Part shown: positions 1-9,016 of the stretch, piece after piece | Layout of the letters: the number at the start of each line of letters is the position of its first letter | How positions within the stretch are numbered: the first letter of the stretch is position 1 | Origin: Spirosoma sp. | Lineage (GTDB): Bacteria > Bacteroidota > Bacteroidia > Cytophagales > Spirosomataceae | Assembly (NCBI GenBank): GCA_025351545.1 | Contig: JANXVQ010001010.1 | Location: 1 to 10,801 of the forward strand | DNA length: 10,801 bases | Direction: 5' to 3' | Translations under genes and position numbers: made by a program | The notes under the pieces: model-generated | Told to the model about the DNA's origin: nothing | What the model saw: only the letters and a program-made list of their open reading frames with translations | Databases searched by the model: none

Positions 1-2899
1 CACCTTCGGGACCGAGGTCAATAATATGGTCGGCATTTTTGATGACTTCCATATTATGCTCGATGATAATTATAGAATCGCCCTGGTCGACCAAGGCATT
101 GATAGCCGAGAGCAGTTTACGGATGTCGTGGAAGTGCAGACCCGTAGTTGGTTCATCGAAAATAAATAGCGTGCTGCCCTTGTTAGGATTGCCTTTGCCT
201 AAGAACGATGCCAATTTCACCCGTTGGGCTTCACCGCCCGAGAGCGTATTAGACGATTGCCCCAAGCCAATATAGCCTAAACCCACATCCTGCAACGGTT
301 GCAGTTTATCAGCCATTTTGGGTTCAAACTGGCGAAAAAAGTCAATGGCTTCATCGACAGTCATGTCCAGAATATCCGATATATTTTTGTCGTGCAAGGT
401 CACCTCCAGTACTTCCTGCTTGAAACGTTTGCCTCCGCAGCCCTCACACTTCAGGTAAATATCGGCCATGAACTGCATCTCTATCTTCACCTCACCCTCG
501 CCCTGGCAAACCTCGCAACGACCGCCATCGACATTAAACGAAAAATGACTCGGCTTGTAGGCCCGCGACTTCGACACAGGCTGGTCGGCCATCACCTGCC
601 GGAGGTAGTCATATGCTTTGATGTACGTAACCGGATTCGAGCGGCTCGATTTGCCAATGGGATTCTGGTCGATCATTTCGACGGAAGAAATCCGGTCGAG
701 CGATCCCCCGAGTGAATCGTATTTGCCCGTTTCTTCGGTGCCTTCTCCACGTTGCCGCATCAGGGCTGGATACAGCACTTTCCGAATCAGCGTACTCTTG
801 CCGGAGCCTGATACGCCTGTTACAACGGTGAGCGTATTGAGCGGAATCCGCACGTCAACATCTTTGAGGTTGTTTTCCCGCGCACCTTTCAACTCAATAA
901 AGTTGGTCGCCGACCGCCGGAATGTGGGCACCGGCACCGTTTCGCGACCCGTCAAAAAGTCAAGAGTATGGGATTTTAATGGATAATGTTCTGAATCCGA
1001 TTGCCCATTGTTCACGATCAATTTTTCATTCTTGATATCGGCCCATGTTCCCTGAAACACCAGGTGACCGCCCAGCGAACCGGCATCGGGGCCGATGTCG
1101 ATTAACTGATCAGCGGCCCGCATCACCTCCTCTTCATGTTCAACCACGATGACCGTATTGCCCATGTCGCGCAATGATTCCAGCACACTAACCAGCCGTT
1201 GCGTATCTCTGGGGTGCAAACCAATACTCGGTTCGTCTAATATATACATCGAACCAACCAACGCCGATCCAAGCGAAGTAGCCAATTTAATGCGCTGATA
1301 TTCACCACCCGACAATGAATTAGTCAGTCGGTTAAGCGTCAGATAACCCAGTCCAACGCGCTCCATATAGTCCAGACGATTACGAATTTCGATCAATAAT
1401 CGGTTGGCAATCTGCTGTTGGTGTGCTGGTAGTTCAAGTGTATGGAAGAAAGTCGTAACCTGTGTTAAGGGCATCAATACCAGATCGGTAATGGATTTTT
1501 CGGCTACTTTTACGTAGCCCGCGTCTTTGCGAAGGCGGGAACCCCGGCATTCAGGACACGTTGTTTTGCCCCGGTAACGCGACAGCATCACGCGGTATTG
1601 AACTTTGAACGTCTGGCTTTCGACAAAGGCAAAAAAGGAGTTTATACCGTCGAAATACGTATTGCCATTCCAGAGCAATTCCTGTTCGACGGATGACAGG
1701 TCTTTGTAAGGCCGATGAATCGGGAAGTCGAAACGAATTCCATTTTTAAGTAATGGCTTCAAAAATTCCTCGCTCATTTTCTCGCTGCGCCAGGGGGCAA
1801 TAGCGCCCTCAAATACAGAAAGATTTTTGTCGGGAATTACCAAATCCGGATCAATGCCCAGTACTTTTCCAAAGCCATCGCACCGGCGGCAGGCTCCATA
1901 TGGATTGTTGAACGTAAACAGGTTCACACTCGGCTCTTCAAATACAATTCCGTCCAGTTCAAACTTGTCGGAGAAAATACGGGATTCTTTTCCGACGATG
2001 TCTACCCGGCAGGCACCTTCGCCCTCGCTAAAAGCGGTTTGAACAGAATCGGAAAGGCGGTATTGATTATCTTCGTCAGGATTGCCTTCGGCATCATACA
2101 ATACGGTGCCCCGGTCAACGAGAATTTCGAGCGAAAAAGGCGTCGATACCTCAAGGCTAAGTTCATCAACCTGGGCGTCATTTTCTAAAACGTCTTCGAT
2201 TTGCAACACCTGCCGACCCGTTGGTGATGCGGCATTCCGACCGCGACCCGCTGGTGATGCGGCATTCTGACCGCCATCGACAACAATTCGGGTATAGCCC
2301 TTCTGAAGCAGAATATTCAGTTCGTAGGCCAGCGTTCGGCCCTCACGGACGCGCAACGGCGCCATGATCATCACCCGCTGTGGAGCATCACCCGGACTCG
2401 CTCCGAAATCGTACATGAACTTAACCACATCCGTGACCGTATCTTTGCGAACTTCGTGGCCCGATATTGGCGAGTAGGTAATGCCCGCCCGCCCGAAGAG
2501 CAGTTTCAGGTAATCATATATTTCGGTAGAGGTTCCAACCGTTGACCGTGGATTACGGGTCGATACTTTTTGTTCGATAGCAATAGCGGGCGAAACACCT
2601 TTTATGTATTCGACTTCGGGCTTTTCCATTCGTCCCAGAAACTGACGGGCGTAGCTGCTAAGGCTTTCGACATACATGCGCTGGCCTTCGGCAAATAACG
2701 TATCAAATGCCAGCGACGACTTGCCCGAACCCGACAGGCCGGTTAGGACAACTAGTTTGTTGCGGGGTATGGCAACGTCAATTCCTTTTAGATTATGTAC
2801 TTTCGCCCCTTTAATAATAATAAACTGCTTGGGGTCAAGATGGTCAACAGAATGTAGCGGTCCGGCGGTCCGGGGTCCAGCTTCCGTAGTCTGAGTCAT
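1..2899 (-). CDS. uvrA: UvrA, excinuclease ABC subunit A (C-terminus cut by window edge)
   Basis: UvrA is the ATP-dependent damage-recognition subunit of nucleotide excision repair. It dimerises, scans DNA in the cytoplasm and loads UvrB. The frame is open from the ATG at 2899 (MTQTTEAG) to base 1, giving 966 codons. It stops at DLGPEGG, which in E. coli UvrA lies a few dozen residues before the end. Visible motifs: first Walker A GLSGSGKS (54-61), ABC signatures [10 protein letters not shown] and [10 protein letters not shown], Walker B segments [10 protein letters not shown] and [10 protein letters not shown], second Walker [10 protein letters not shown] (Lys701), and a full C-terminal zinc finger C795-x2-C-x19-C-x2-C821. 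Two oddities: residues about 210-229 are an extra in-frame 10-residue duplication, and the first CxxC pair of the N-terminal zinc module is absent (only C337/C340 remain). The first roughly 20 residues look like a variable tail. It is transcribed divergently from the MgtC-family gene. Identity is certain. Confidence 0.98.
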   Translation of the reverse strand, partial: MTQTTEAGPRTAGPLHSVDHLDPKQFIIIKGAKVHNLKGIDVAIPRNKLVVLTGLSGSGKSSLAFDTLFAEGQRMYVESLSSYARQFLGRMEKPEVEYIKGVSPAIAIEQKVSTRNPRSTVGTSTEIYDYLKLLFGRAGITYSPISGHEVRKDTVTDVVKFMYDFGASPGDAPQRVMIMAPLRVREGRTLAYELNILLQKGYTRIVVDGGQNAASPAGRGRNAASPTGRQVLQIEDVLENDAQVDELSLEVSTPFSLEILVDRGTVLYDAEGNPDEDNQYRLSDSVQTAFSEGEGACRVDIVGKESRIFSDKFELDGIVFEEPSVNLFTFNNPYGACRRCDGFGKVLGIDPDLVIPDKNLSVFEGAIAPWRSEKMSEEFLKPLLKNGIRFDFPIHRPYKDLSSVEQELLWNGNTYFDGINSFFAFVESQTFKVQYRVMLSRYRGKTTCPECRGSRLRKDAGYVKVAEKSITDLVLMPLTQVTTFFHTLELPAHQQQIANRLLIEIRNRLDYMERVGLGYLTLNRLTNSLSGGEYQRIKLATSLGSALVGSMYILDEPSIGLHPRDTQRLVSVLESLRDMGNTVIVVEHEEEVMRAADQLIDIGPDAGSLGGHLVFQGTWADIKNEKLIVNNGQSDSEHYPLKSHTLDFLTGRETVPVPTFRRSATNFIELKGARENNLKDVDVRIPLNTLTVVTGVSGSGKSTLIRKVLYPALMRQRGEGTEETGKYDSLGGSLDRISSVEMIDQNPIGKSSRSNPVTYIKAYDYLRQVMADQPVSKSRAYKPSHFSFNVDGGRCEVCQGEGEVKIEMQFMADIYLKCEGCGGKRFKQEVLEVTLHDKNISDILDMTVDEAIDFFRQFEPKMADKLQPLQDVGLGYIGLGQSSNTLSGGEAQRVKLASFLGKGNPNKGSTLFIFDEPTTGLHFHDIRKLLSAINALVDQGDSIIIIEHNMEVIKNADHIIDLGPEG
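2213..2272. repeat. Two tandem 30-bp units inside uvrA
   Basis: Units 2213-2242 and 2243-2272 differ at three positions only. Read in the uvrA frame they encode [10 protein letters not shown] and [10 protein letters not shown], a Gly/Ala/Ser/Pro-rich, probably flexible stretch at residues 210-229. Thirty bases equal ten codons, so the reading frame is kept. The segment sits after VDG and before QVLQIED, where E. coli UvrA runs on without such a stretch. Confidence 0.9.
2857..2872. repeat. 8-bp tandem duplication near the uvrA start
   Basis: The unit GCGGTCCG occurs twice in a row and is followed by a partial third copy (GGGTCC, 2873-2878). It encodes part of the low-complexity N-terminal tail (GPRTAGP) ahead of the conserved UvrA start of homology ([14 protein letters not shown]). 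Two 8-bp units do not preserve frame by themselves, so this may be chance GC-rich sequence. Confidence 0.5.
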
Positions 2900-3049
2900 T
2901 CTAAATTAATGAGGGTAAACTCTATCTGAATTTTAACGGTTTATTTCAACATATGGTTTCTCCCGTTCGTTTAAAACCAGCTGGAGAGATTAATAATATT
3001 CTGCTGTGCAACGGGACTCTGTCTATTCCCGTATTGACTAACGAACGAA

Positions 3050-3679
3050 ATGGATTTTGCGCAGGAAGATATTATTCGGCTAAGTATCGCCTTAGTGATT
3101 GGTGGCCTGCTTGGGGCAGAACGCGAGTATCACGGCAAAGCGGCCGGTTTGCGAACGATGATTATGATTTGCGTCGGCTCGGCTTTGTTTACTATGATCT
3201 CGGGTCGCATTGGCGGCACGGGTGATCGTATTGCGGCTAATATTGTCAATGGCATCGGTTTTCTGGGCGCAGGCATTATTTTTCGGGACGATAACCGAAT
3301 AAAGGGCTTGACTACGGCGGCTACCGTCTGGGCCGTATCCGCTTTGGGTATGTGTGTGGGCGCTGGTCATTACGACATTGCCCTTGTTGGCTTTGTGTTT
3401 ATCTTGGGCTCTCTGCTATTGATGGTTGGCCTGGCGAACCGAATTCAAAAATTGAACCAAACGCGTGATTATAAGATTGTAACTGCGTTTCATAACAAAA
3501 CCCTTAATCAATACGAAGAGCTTTTTGAGGAATACGGCCTACGGTCGACTCGAAACCAGCAGCAACGTATTGGCACGGAGATTATCGGTCACTGGCGCGT
3601 TGATGGCTCTGAGCAGAACCATGAAAAATGCATTAAACGTTTGCTAAACGACCCTGATGTAAAAGAATTTACCTTTTGA
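3050..3679 (+). CDS. MgtC/SapB-family inner-membrane protein
   Basis: The 209-residue protein has the MgtC/SapB hallmarks: GGLLGAEREYHGKAAGLRT (18-36), NGIGFLGAGIIF (67-78) and KGLTTAATVWAVSALGMCVGAG (85-106). About five hydrophobic segments lie near residues 9-23, 37-53, 62-78, 89-105 and 107-128. They are followed by a soluble C-terminal domain (about 140-209, ending DPDVKEFTF), as in longer family members. Salmonella MgtC supports growth at low magnesium and inside macrophages and inhibits F-type ATP synthase; most environmental homologues are uncharacterised, so the role here (magnesium, acid or envelope stress) is inference. The ATG at 3050 (MDFAQEDIIRLS) is the only sensible start, and no Shine-Dalgarno is visible. 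It is divergent from uvrA across a 150-bp spacer in which I could not find a convincing promoter for either gene. The next gene starts 40 bp downstream and seems to have its own promoter. Confidence 0.92.
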   Translation: MDFAQEDIIRLSIALVIGGLLGAEREYHGKAAGLRTMIMICVGSALFTMISGRIGGTGDRIAANIVNGIGFLGAGIIFRDDNRIKGLTTAATVWAVSALGMCVGAGHYDIALVGFVFILGSLLLMVGLANRIQKLNQTRDYKIVTAFHNKTLNQYEELFEEYGLRSTRNQQQRIGTEIIGHWRVDGSEQNHEKCIKRLLNDPDVKEFTF

Positions 3680-3708
3680 TTTCGTTACGTAAGAAGAGTT
3701 ATATTTTG
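3675..3708 (+). promoter_or_regulatory. Candidate Bacteroidetes-type promoter for the beta-barrel gene
   Basis: TTTG at 3675-3678, overlapping the stop codon of the MgtC-family gene, is followed after 21 bases by TATATTTTG (3700-3708). This is close to the Bacteroidetes -33/-7 consensus TTTG-N19-21-TAnnTTTG, with one extra T. Transcription would start only a few bases before the ATG at 3720, giving a very short leader. This is consensus matching only. Confidence 0.45.
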
Positions 3709-3719
3709 CACAAAACACC

Positions 3720-4355
3720 ATGAATTATATTCAGAAGTTGCTGTTTATCACAGCGTTATTAAGTAGCAGTATTGCCTTCGGACAGCTTACAGAAGACCCG
3801 GATGACCGCCGGGATCAGGGCAAAGACCCCCTTAGAACCCAAACCCCCGAAGGCCGACCATTGCCCTTCGGTCAGCGGCTTCGATTTGGGGGCGGCATAA
3901 ACGGCTTCCGCTTTGGCAACCCCTTTAGTCTGGGTATTTCGCCCGTTGTTGCTTATCAGGCTACTGAGCGAATAATTGTTGGCGTTGGTGGCACCTATAC
4001 GTATACTCGTTACAAAGGCTACACAAACACAGGCGCGACAGTACCCCTTCAAACTTACAATCAATATGGAGTACGTGGCTTTGTGATGTATGAATTTATA
4101 CCATCAATACTGCCTAATTTATACTTACACGGCGAGGTTGAGAACAGTACGATAGCGGTTAAGTACGATCAAACTGGTCAGACTTCCAGCGCTGGCCTAA
4201 CTTCCCCTTTAGTTGGTGTAACCTACTCGCAACCCATTTCCCGGCGATTTGGGGTAAATCTAACGGCTTTGTACAATTTGAATTATAACGATAACTCAGG
4301 TCTGGCTCGCACAATCTACGGCAGTCCCTTTGTACTTCGATTATCGTTCTTTTAA
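3720..4355 (+). CDS. Small outer-membrane beta-barrel protein, function unknown
   Basis: The 211-residue protein begins with a clear signal peptide (MNYIQKLLFITALLSSSIAFGQ, cleavage likely after the Gly or near Gln22). The mature part opens with a charged, Pro-rich linker (about 23-48), then alternating hydrophobic/polar strands rich in Tyr, Gly and Thr (GVGGTYTYTRY, GVRGFVMYEF, LYLHGEVEN, GVTYSQPI, GVNLTALYNLNY). It ends in phenylalanine (LRLSFF), the C-terminal signature recognised by the BAM machinery. The size suggests an 8-stranded barrel. I recognise the type (outer membrane beta-barrel proteins common in Cytophagales) but no specific function. The start at 3720 gives the signal peptide directly. 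The gene lies 40 bp after the MgtC-family gene and is closed off by a strong hairpin 12 bp after its stop, so it is probably transcribed alone or as the end of a two-gene unit. Confidence 0.85.
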   Translation: MNYIQKLLFITALLSSSIAFGQLTEDPDDRRDQGKDPLRTQTPEGRPLPFGQRLRFGGGINGFRFGNPFSLGISPVVAYQATERIIVGVGGTYTYTRYKGYTNTGATVPLQTYNQYGVRGFVMYEFIPSILPNLYLHGEVENSTIAVKYDQTGQTSSAGLTSPLVGVTYSQPISRRFGVNLTALYNLNYNDNSGLARTIYGSPFVLRLSFF

Positions 4356-4367
4356 TTAAGGACAAAA

Positions 4368-4433
4368 GAGAGGGCGAAAAGAGAAAAAGAGGGTACACAT
4401 CTGTGTGCTCTCTTTTTCCTTTTTCGCCCTCTC
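4368..4433 (+). terminator. Long purine/pyrimidine hairpin terminator
   Basis: The left arm 4368-4399 (GAGAGGGCGAAAAG... ) pairs with the right arm 4402-4433, 32 bases each, with only about four non-Watson-Crick positions and a tiny apex around ACACATCTGTGT. The left arm is almost all purine and the right arm almost all pyrimidine. It begins 12 bp after the barrel gene's stop and is followed by a T-rich run (4438-4442). It is longer than a typical intrinsic terminator, so a double role as repeat element or mRNA-stabilising hairpin is possible. Confidence 0.75.
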
Positions 4434-4453
4434 CTCCTTTTCAATTAACTTTG
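4423..4453 (+). promoter_or_regulatory. Candidate promoter of the O-acetylation cassette
   Basis: TAACTTTG at 4446-4453 matches the Bacteroidetes -7 consensus TAnnTTTG exactly. TTCG, one mismatch from TTTG, lies 19 bases upstream at 4423-4426. The start would fall near 4460, about 15 bases before the ATG at 4476. The -33 region overlaps the foot of the preceding terminator. Confidence 0.5.
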
Positions 4454-4475
4454 GTCCGACTTATTGTCTTTTTAT

Positions 4476-5915
<1,440 letters not shown>

Positions 5916-5922
5916 CACCACC

Positions 5923-7020
5923 ATGCATATACGACCTCGCCTAGTAGCCTTTACGTTCGCCATTCTACTATTACTGCCGACCCTCGATCAGATATTGGGC
6001 TTATCTGCACGATTTAGCAGCACAGAAAATCGAAAGTTAAACGGTATACCCGCCTTAAACTTCCCACACCTTCGCAGTTTTGTCAAGCAATTTGATCGCT
6101 ATTACAAAGAAAATTTCGGCTGGCGCAATGCCTTGTTTTATGCCTACAGCCGCTGGAAGTTCAATGTTTTAGGACAGTCTCCCTTACCCGAAAAAGTTGT
6201 CGTTGGTAAAGATGGCTGGCTTTATCTGGGCAATAGTTATAACAGGGTTATAGATCAGCATCGGGGTTTGCTACCGCTCTCCGCCGATTCGGCCCGGCTC
6301 ATCACTAACCATTTACTACAGCGTCAGCAGGAATTGGCAAAACAGGGCACCCAATTGTATGTATTAGTTGCTCCCGATTCGCACACGATATACCCCGAAT
6401 ATCTGCCCGATCATTTACAGCTCAGTCCGGCTCCTTCTCGTCTGGATATCCTCAAGCAGACAGCCGCTAAAACTACCCTTCATTTTGTGGATATTCGGGA
6501 TACGCTCCGGGCCGCTAAACGTGGGCATGTGATTTATTACCAGACAGATACGCACTGGAATGAATACGGAACGCTGATTGGCTCGGCAACCTTGCTAAAT
6601 TACATTCGGCACGATCAGCCCACAATTCCTCCGGTTCGTCTGGCCGATTACCATATTGAAAAGCAGAAAGGTGGTGCAGGCGATCTGATTACGATGCTGA
6701 CACTTCAGGATGAGAAAAAAGATCCAATATATTACTACATAAAACCAGTGCCGGGCCGGGCCGCTCGCCAAACGGCGCTTGTCCCCAATGATGCCATTGG
6801 GTTCCCATCTACGCGATTCACGGGCACGGGTTCGGGTAAGTTGTTATTTATTGGCGATTCGTTCAGTCATGGCATGATGAGCTATTTGCCCGGTTATTTT
6901 CGCGAATCGTATTTTGTACGCGCCAATAAATTAGATCCCGCTTTAGTGAAAGTGGAACGACCTACCGTTGTCGTTATTGAGATTGTTGAGCGAAACATCG
7001 ACAAGCTGGCCACATTTTAG
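5923..7020 (+). CDS. AlgJ/AlgX-like SGNH acetyltransferase, partner of the MBOAT protein
   Basis: The 365-residue protein has one N-terminal membrane anchor or uncleaved signal (about 7-28) and the rest is periplasmic. Family features: STENRKLNGIPAL and YYKENFGWRNAL (about 33-71), VVVGKDGWLYLGN (92-104), the Asp-His element TDTHWNEYG (208-216; D209, H211) and the Ser element FIGDSFSHGM (309-318; S313). D209/H211/S313 match in order and spacing the catalytic triad known from AlgJ and AlgX (Asp-x-His and a distant Ser). It therefore probably takes the acetyl group exported by the MBOAT partner and esterifies a polysaccharide hydroxyl. ATG 5923 follows ACACCACC with no Shine-Dalgarno. No carbohydrate-binding extension like that of AlgX is visible, which makes it closer to AlgJ in layout. 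It could instead be an accessory protein that only relays acetyl. Confidence 0.88.
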   Translation: MHIRPRLVAFTFAILLLLPTLDQILGLSARFSSTENRKLNGIPALNFPHLRSFVKQFDRYYKENFGWRNALFYAYSRWKFNVLGQSPLPEKVVVGKDGWLYLGNSYNRVIDQHRGLLPLSADSARLITNHLLQRQQELAKQGTQLYVLVAPDSHTIYPEYLPDHLQLSPAPSRLDILKQTAAKTTLHFVDIRDTLRAAKRGHVIYYQTDTHWNEYGTLIGSATLLNYIRHDQPTIPPVRLADYHIEKQKGGAGDLITMLTLQDEKKDPIYYYIKPVPGRAARQTALVPNDAIGFPSTRFTGTGSGKLLFIGDSFSHGMMSYLPGYFRESYFVRANKLDPALVKVERPTVVVIEIVERNIDKLATF

Positions 7021-7062
7021 TGGCTTACTGTTCATCCAGGTAATCTATCTGTGCTCTTGTAA

Positions 7063-8772
7063 TCAGTAAGTTAGCTTCTTTCCTAAAATTAGATCAGCAG
7101 CTTTTTCGGCAATCATCATAACCGGCGCATTCGTATTTCCCGACACAATTGTGGGCATGATGGATGCATCAACCACGCGTAATCCCTCAATACCACGCAC
7201 CCGCAAATCAGCATCGACAACGGCATATTCGTCTGACGTTATTCCCATTTTGCACGTGCCCACCGGATGATAAACCGTTTCGACCCTGGCAATTATGTGC
7301 TGCCAAAGCGCATCATCAGAACTATAATCAACAGGTGTATTAATGCCCAGACTATAAGGTTGGAAGGCGTCTGATTGCATTATATCAAGGGCTTTTCGCA
7401 AGCCACTAATCAGTATCAGTCGATCCTCTTCTTCTGCAAAATAGTTTGGCTGAATAACTGGCGCGGCAAGTGGATTAGCAGAGCTTAATCCTATGTAACC
7501 CTGACTTTTAGGCTTCAGCAATGTTGGCAAGACAGTATAACCATCGGTATACGGGTATGTGTCAAGATTATAAATATCCGTCTTATCGTCATTGCCGAAG
7601 TGAGCCGGCACAAAATGGAACTGCATATCTATCCGGTCTGGACTGACCCGGTCTGGATGGGTCCGGCCTGGATGGGCCCGGTTTGGATCAACTTGACCTG
7701 TACTTGCCTGGGCCAAAGCACGGTCTGTTTTCAAAAACGCAACCGCTTCGAGAGGACCGCACGTCATTGGCCCTGTCTTATTGAGCAGAAATCGTGCAAA
7801 TGCTTTCAGTTGGTTTACTGGTTTCAGATGAAAATTTGCTGAGCTACCCCGCTGCGAACTTAAACTGCTGATACCCGTAAACACATGATCCTGTAAATTC
7901 TGGCCAACACCCGGAAGCTCTTTTTTCACTTGAATACCCACCGAACGTAACGTATCAGCCGGACCAATGCCCGACAGCATCAGTAATTGTGGCGATTGAA
8001 AGGCCCCCGCCGACAAAATAACTTCCTTTCTGGCCGTTGCCTGTTGGGTCTGGTTTTTGCCCATTATAAACTCTACACCCGTTGCCCGATCATTCTGAAT
8101 CAGAATCTGCTTTACCTGAGCGTGTGTAATAACGTTGAGATTGGAGCGCTTCAGCGCAGGCTTCAAAAATGCCGTTGCCGCGCTGTGCCGACGACCATCT
8201 CTAATAGTGAATTGAAGTAAGCCTGCCCCCTGCTGTTCAGCCCCATTGTAGTCAGCATTCGCCCGGATACCCACTTGTGTGCAAGCCTCCACAAAAGCAT
8301 TGGATAAAGGTGTTTGATAGCGATTGGCGTAGGTAACATTCAGGGGACCGGTGTTTCCGTGAAAGTGTGGGTCAAACTGGTCATATTGCTCATTGTGTTC
8401 TGACCGGATAAAGTAGGGCAACACATCGTTGTAACTCCAGCCTTTATTTCCTGAAGCCGCCCAGTCATCATAATCCAGCCGGTTACCACGCACATAAGCC
8501 ATTGCATTGGTAGACGAACAGCCACCCAATGTTTTACCCCTCGGCTGATACATTCGCCGACCATTGAGTGCCACTTGCGGTTCTGTCCAAAACCCCCAGT
8601 CAACCGCCGAACCGTGTAGTTTGGTATACGCTGCGGGAATGTGAATCTCCATTTTTGTATCCGGCCCGCCCGCTTCCAATAATAGAACCGATGTTATCAA
8701 GTCGGCCGACAAACGGTTGGCTAATACACAACCTGCGGAACCGGCACCAATAATGATATAGTCGAATTGCAT
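7063..8772 (-). CDS. GMC-family FAD-dependent oxidoreductase (choline/alcohol dehydrogenase-like)
   Basis: The 569-residue flavoprotein oxidises an alcohol or sugar hydroxyl using FAD. The dinucleotide-binding motif [16 protein letters not shown] (6-21) is followed by the ADP-ribose-binding acid E33 in LLLEAGG. The GMC signature 1 region is [20 protein letters not shown] (77-96) and signature 2 is [16 protein letters not shown]. The C-terminal catalytic site has H502 ([11 protein letters not shown]) and N546 ([10 protein letters not shown]), 44 residues apart as in the His/Asn pair of choline oxidase. Length is normal apart from residues 362-381, which are four in-frame pentapeptide repeats. 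No signal peptide is seen, so it is probably cytoplasmic. The start ATG (8770-8772) directly precedes the FAD motif. It converges on the SGNH gene (42-bp gap) and diverges from an SMP-30-like gene. Substrate is unknown; the BetA/AlkJ-like branch is a guess. Confidence 0.95.
   Translation of the reverse strand: MQFDYIIIGAGSAGCVLANRLSADLITSVLLLEAGGPDTKMEIHIPAAYTKLHGSAVDWGFWTEPQVALNGRRMYQPRGKTLGGCSSTNAMAYVRGNRLDYDDWAASGNKGWSYNDVLPYFIRSEHNEQYDQFDPHFHGNTGPLNVTYANRYQTPLSNAFVEACTQVGIRANADYNGAEQQGAGLLQFTIRDGRRHSAATAFLKPALKRSNLNVITHAQVKQILIQNDRATGVEFIMGKNQTQQATARKEVILSAGAFQSPQLLMLSGIGPADTLRSVGIQVKKELPGVGQNLQDHVFTGISSLSSQRGSSANFHLKPVNQLKAFARFLLNKTGPMTCGPLEAVAFLKTDRALAQASTGQVDPNRAHPGRTHPDRVSPDRIDMQFHFVPAHFGNDDKTDIYNLDTYPYTDGYTVLPTLLKPKSQGYIGLSSANPLAAPVIQPNYFAEEEDRLILISGLRKALDIMQSDAFQPYSLGINTPVDYSSDDALWQHIIARVETVYHPVGTCKMGITSDEYAVVDADLRVRGIEGLRVVDASIMPTIVSGNTNAPVMMIAEKAADLILGKKLTY
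7632..7691. repeat. Four tandem 15-bp units inside the GMC oxidoreductase gene
   Basis: Units at 7632-7646, 7647-7661, 7662-7676 and 7677-7691 share the core CCGG(T/C)(C/T)TGGA. The two middle units are the most alike (two differences). Read on the minus strand they give [15 protein letters not shown] and SPDRI, a xPxRx pentapeptide array at residues 362-381. The last unit flows into IDMQFHF, the segment where GMC proteins usually have a Pro-Asp-(Ile/Leu)-Gln stretch, so the array may have grown from the native PDRID. Confidence 0.9.
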
Positions 8773-8784
8773 GGTTGCATCAGC

Positions 8785-8802
8785 TTTAATGAGGTCATTA
8801 AA
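8785..8802. promoter_or_regulatory. Perfect palindrome, candidate operator of the GMC gene
   Basis: TTTAATGAGGTCATTAAA consists of two perfect 8-base arms around GG. It begins 12 bases upstream of the GMC start codon and is the most symmetric element in the divergent spacer. The size and symmetry suit a dimeric regulator that would block transcription or initiation. No regulator gene is visible in the window. A short mRNA hairpin is the alternative, but its arms are AT-rich and weak. Confidence 0.5.
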
Positions 8803-8870
8803 TTACAACAAATACTACCAATAAGTCAAAACCAAGTAATTCACATAAACTTGCTTTAGTAGAATATATC

Positions 8871-8900
8871 GTTGACTACCAATGTATAAAGTAATATTTG
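8871..8900 (+). promoter_or_regulatory. Weak candidate promoter of the SMP-30-like gene
   Basis: GTTG at 8871-8874 and TAATATTTG ending at 8900 resemble the Bacteroidetes -33/-7 pair but have one extra base within the -7 box. TTGACT followed 20 bases later by TATTTG is the same sequence read another way. The leader would be about 110 bases long. Weak consensus evidence only. Confidence 0.25.
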
Positions 8901-8944
8901 TGAACAAAAACGAAGAATTCCTATTTAGTCAACAGTATTCCTTT

Positions 8945-8965
8945 TTCATGGTTCGGATACATGAA
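8945..8965. promoter_or_regulatory. Inverted repeat upstream of the SMP-30-like gene
   Basis: TTCATG and CATGAA form 6-base arms separated by nine bases (GTTCGGATA), ending 51 bases before the ATG at 9017. It could be a regulator site or a small leader hairpin; 6-base arms are also easily found by chance. Confidence 0.25.
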
Positions 8966-9016
8966 CAGTATGTCAGTAAGGCTGAAGCATAGTGCCGCCA
9001 ATGAATCGTAGAAAAT

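Noticed and set aside
299..2894. Several plus-strand reading frames of 60-140 codons on the left side.
   Set aside because: They lie antisense to the continuous uvrA frame and show no domain or membrane logic of their own.
2900..3049. Searched the uvrA/MgtC divergent spacer for a LexA-type box, a magnesium riboswitch or clear promoters.
   Set aside because: Only loose partial matches (for example TAGAGTTTA on the uvrA side); nothing strong enough to annotate.
4464..4475. In-frame TTG at 4464 as an earlier start for the MBOAT gene.
   Set aside because: It adds only MSFY before the family-typical MLF start, and it lies very near the predicted transcription start.
7024..7070. CTTACTG/CAGTAAG inverted repeat between the convergent SGNH and GMC genes as a terminator.
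   Set aside because: Seven-base arms with a 33-base loop and no T run; too weak to call.
7600..7842. Plus-strand reading frame with a repeating WMGP pattern.
   Set aside because: It is the antisense reading of the 15-bp repeat array inside the well-supported GMC gene.
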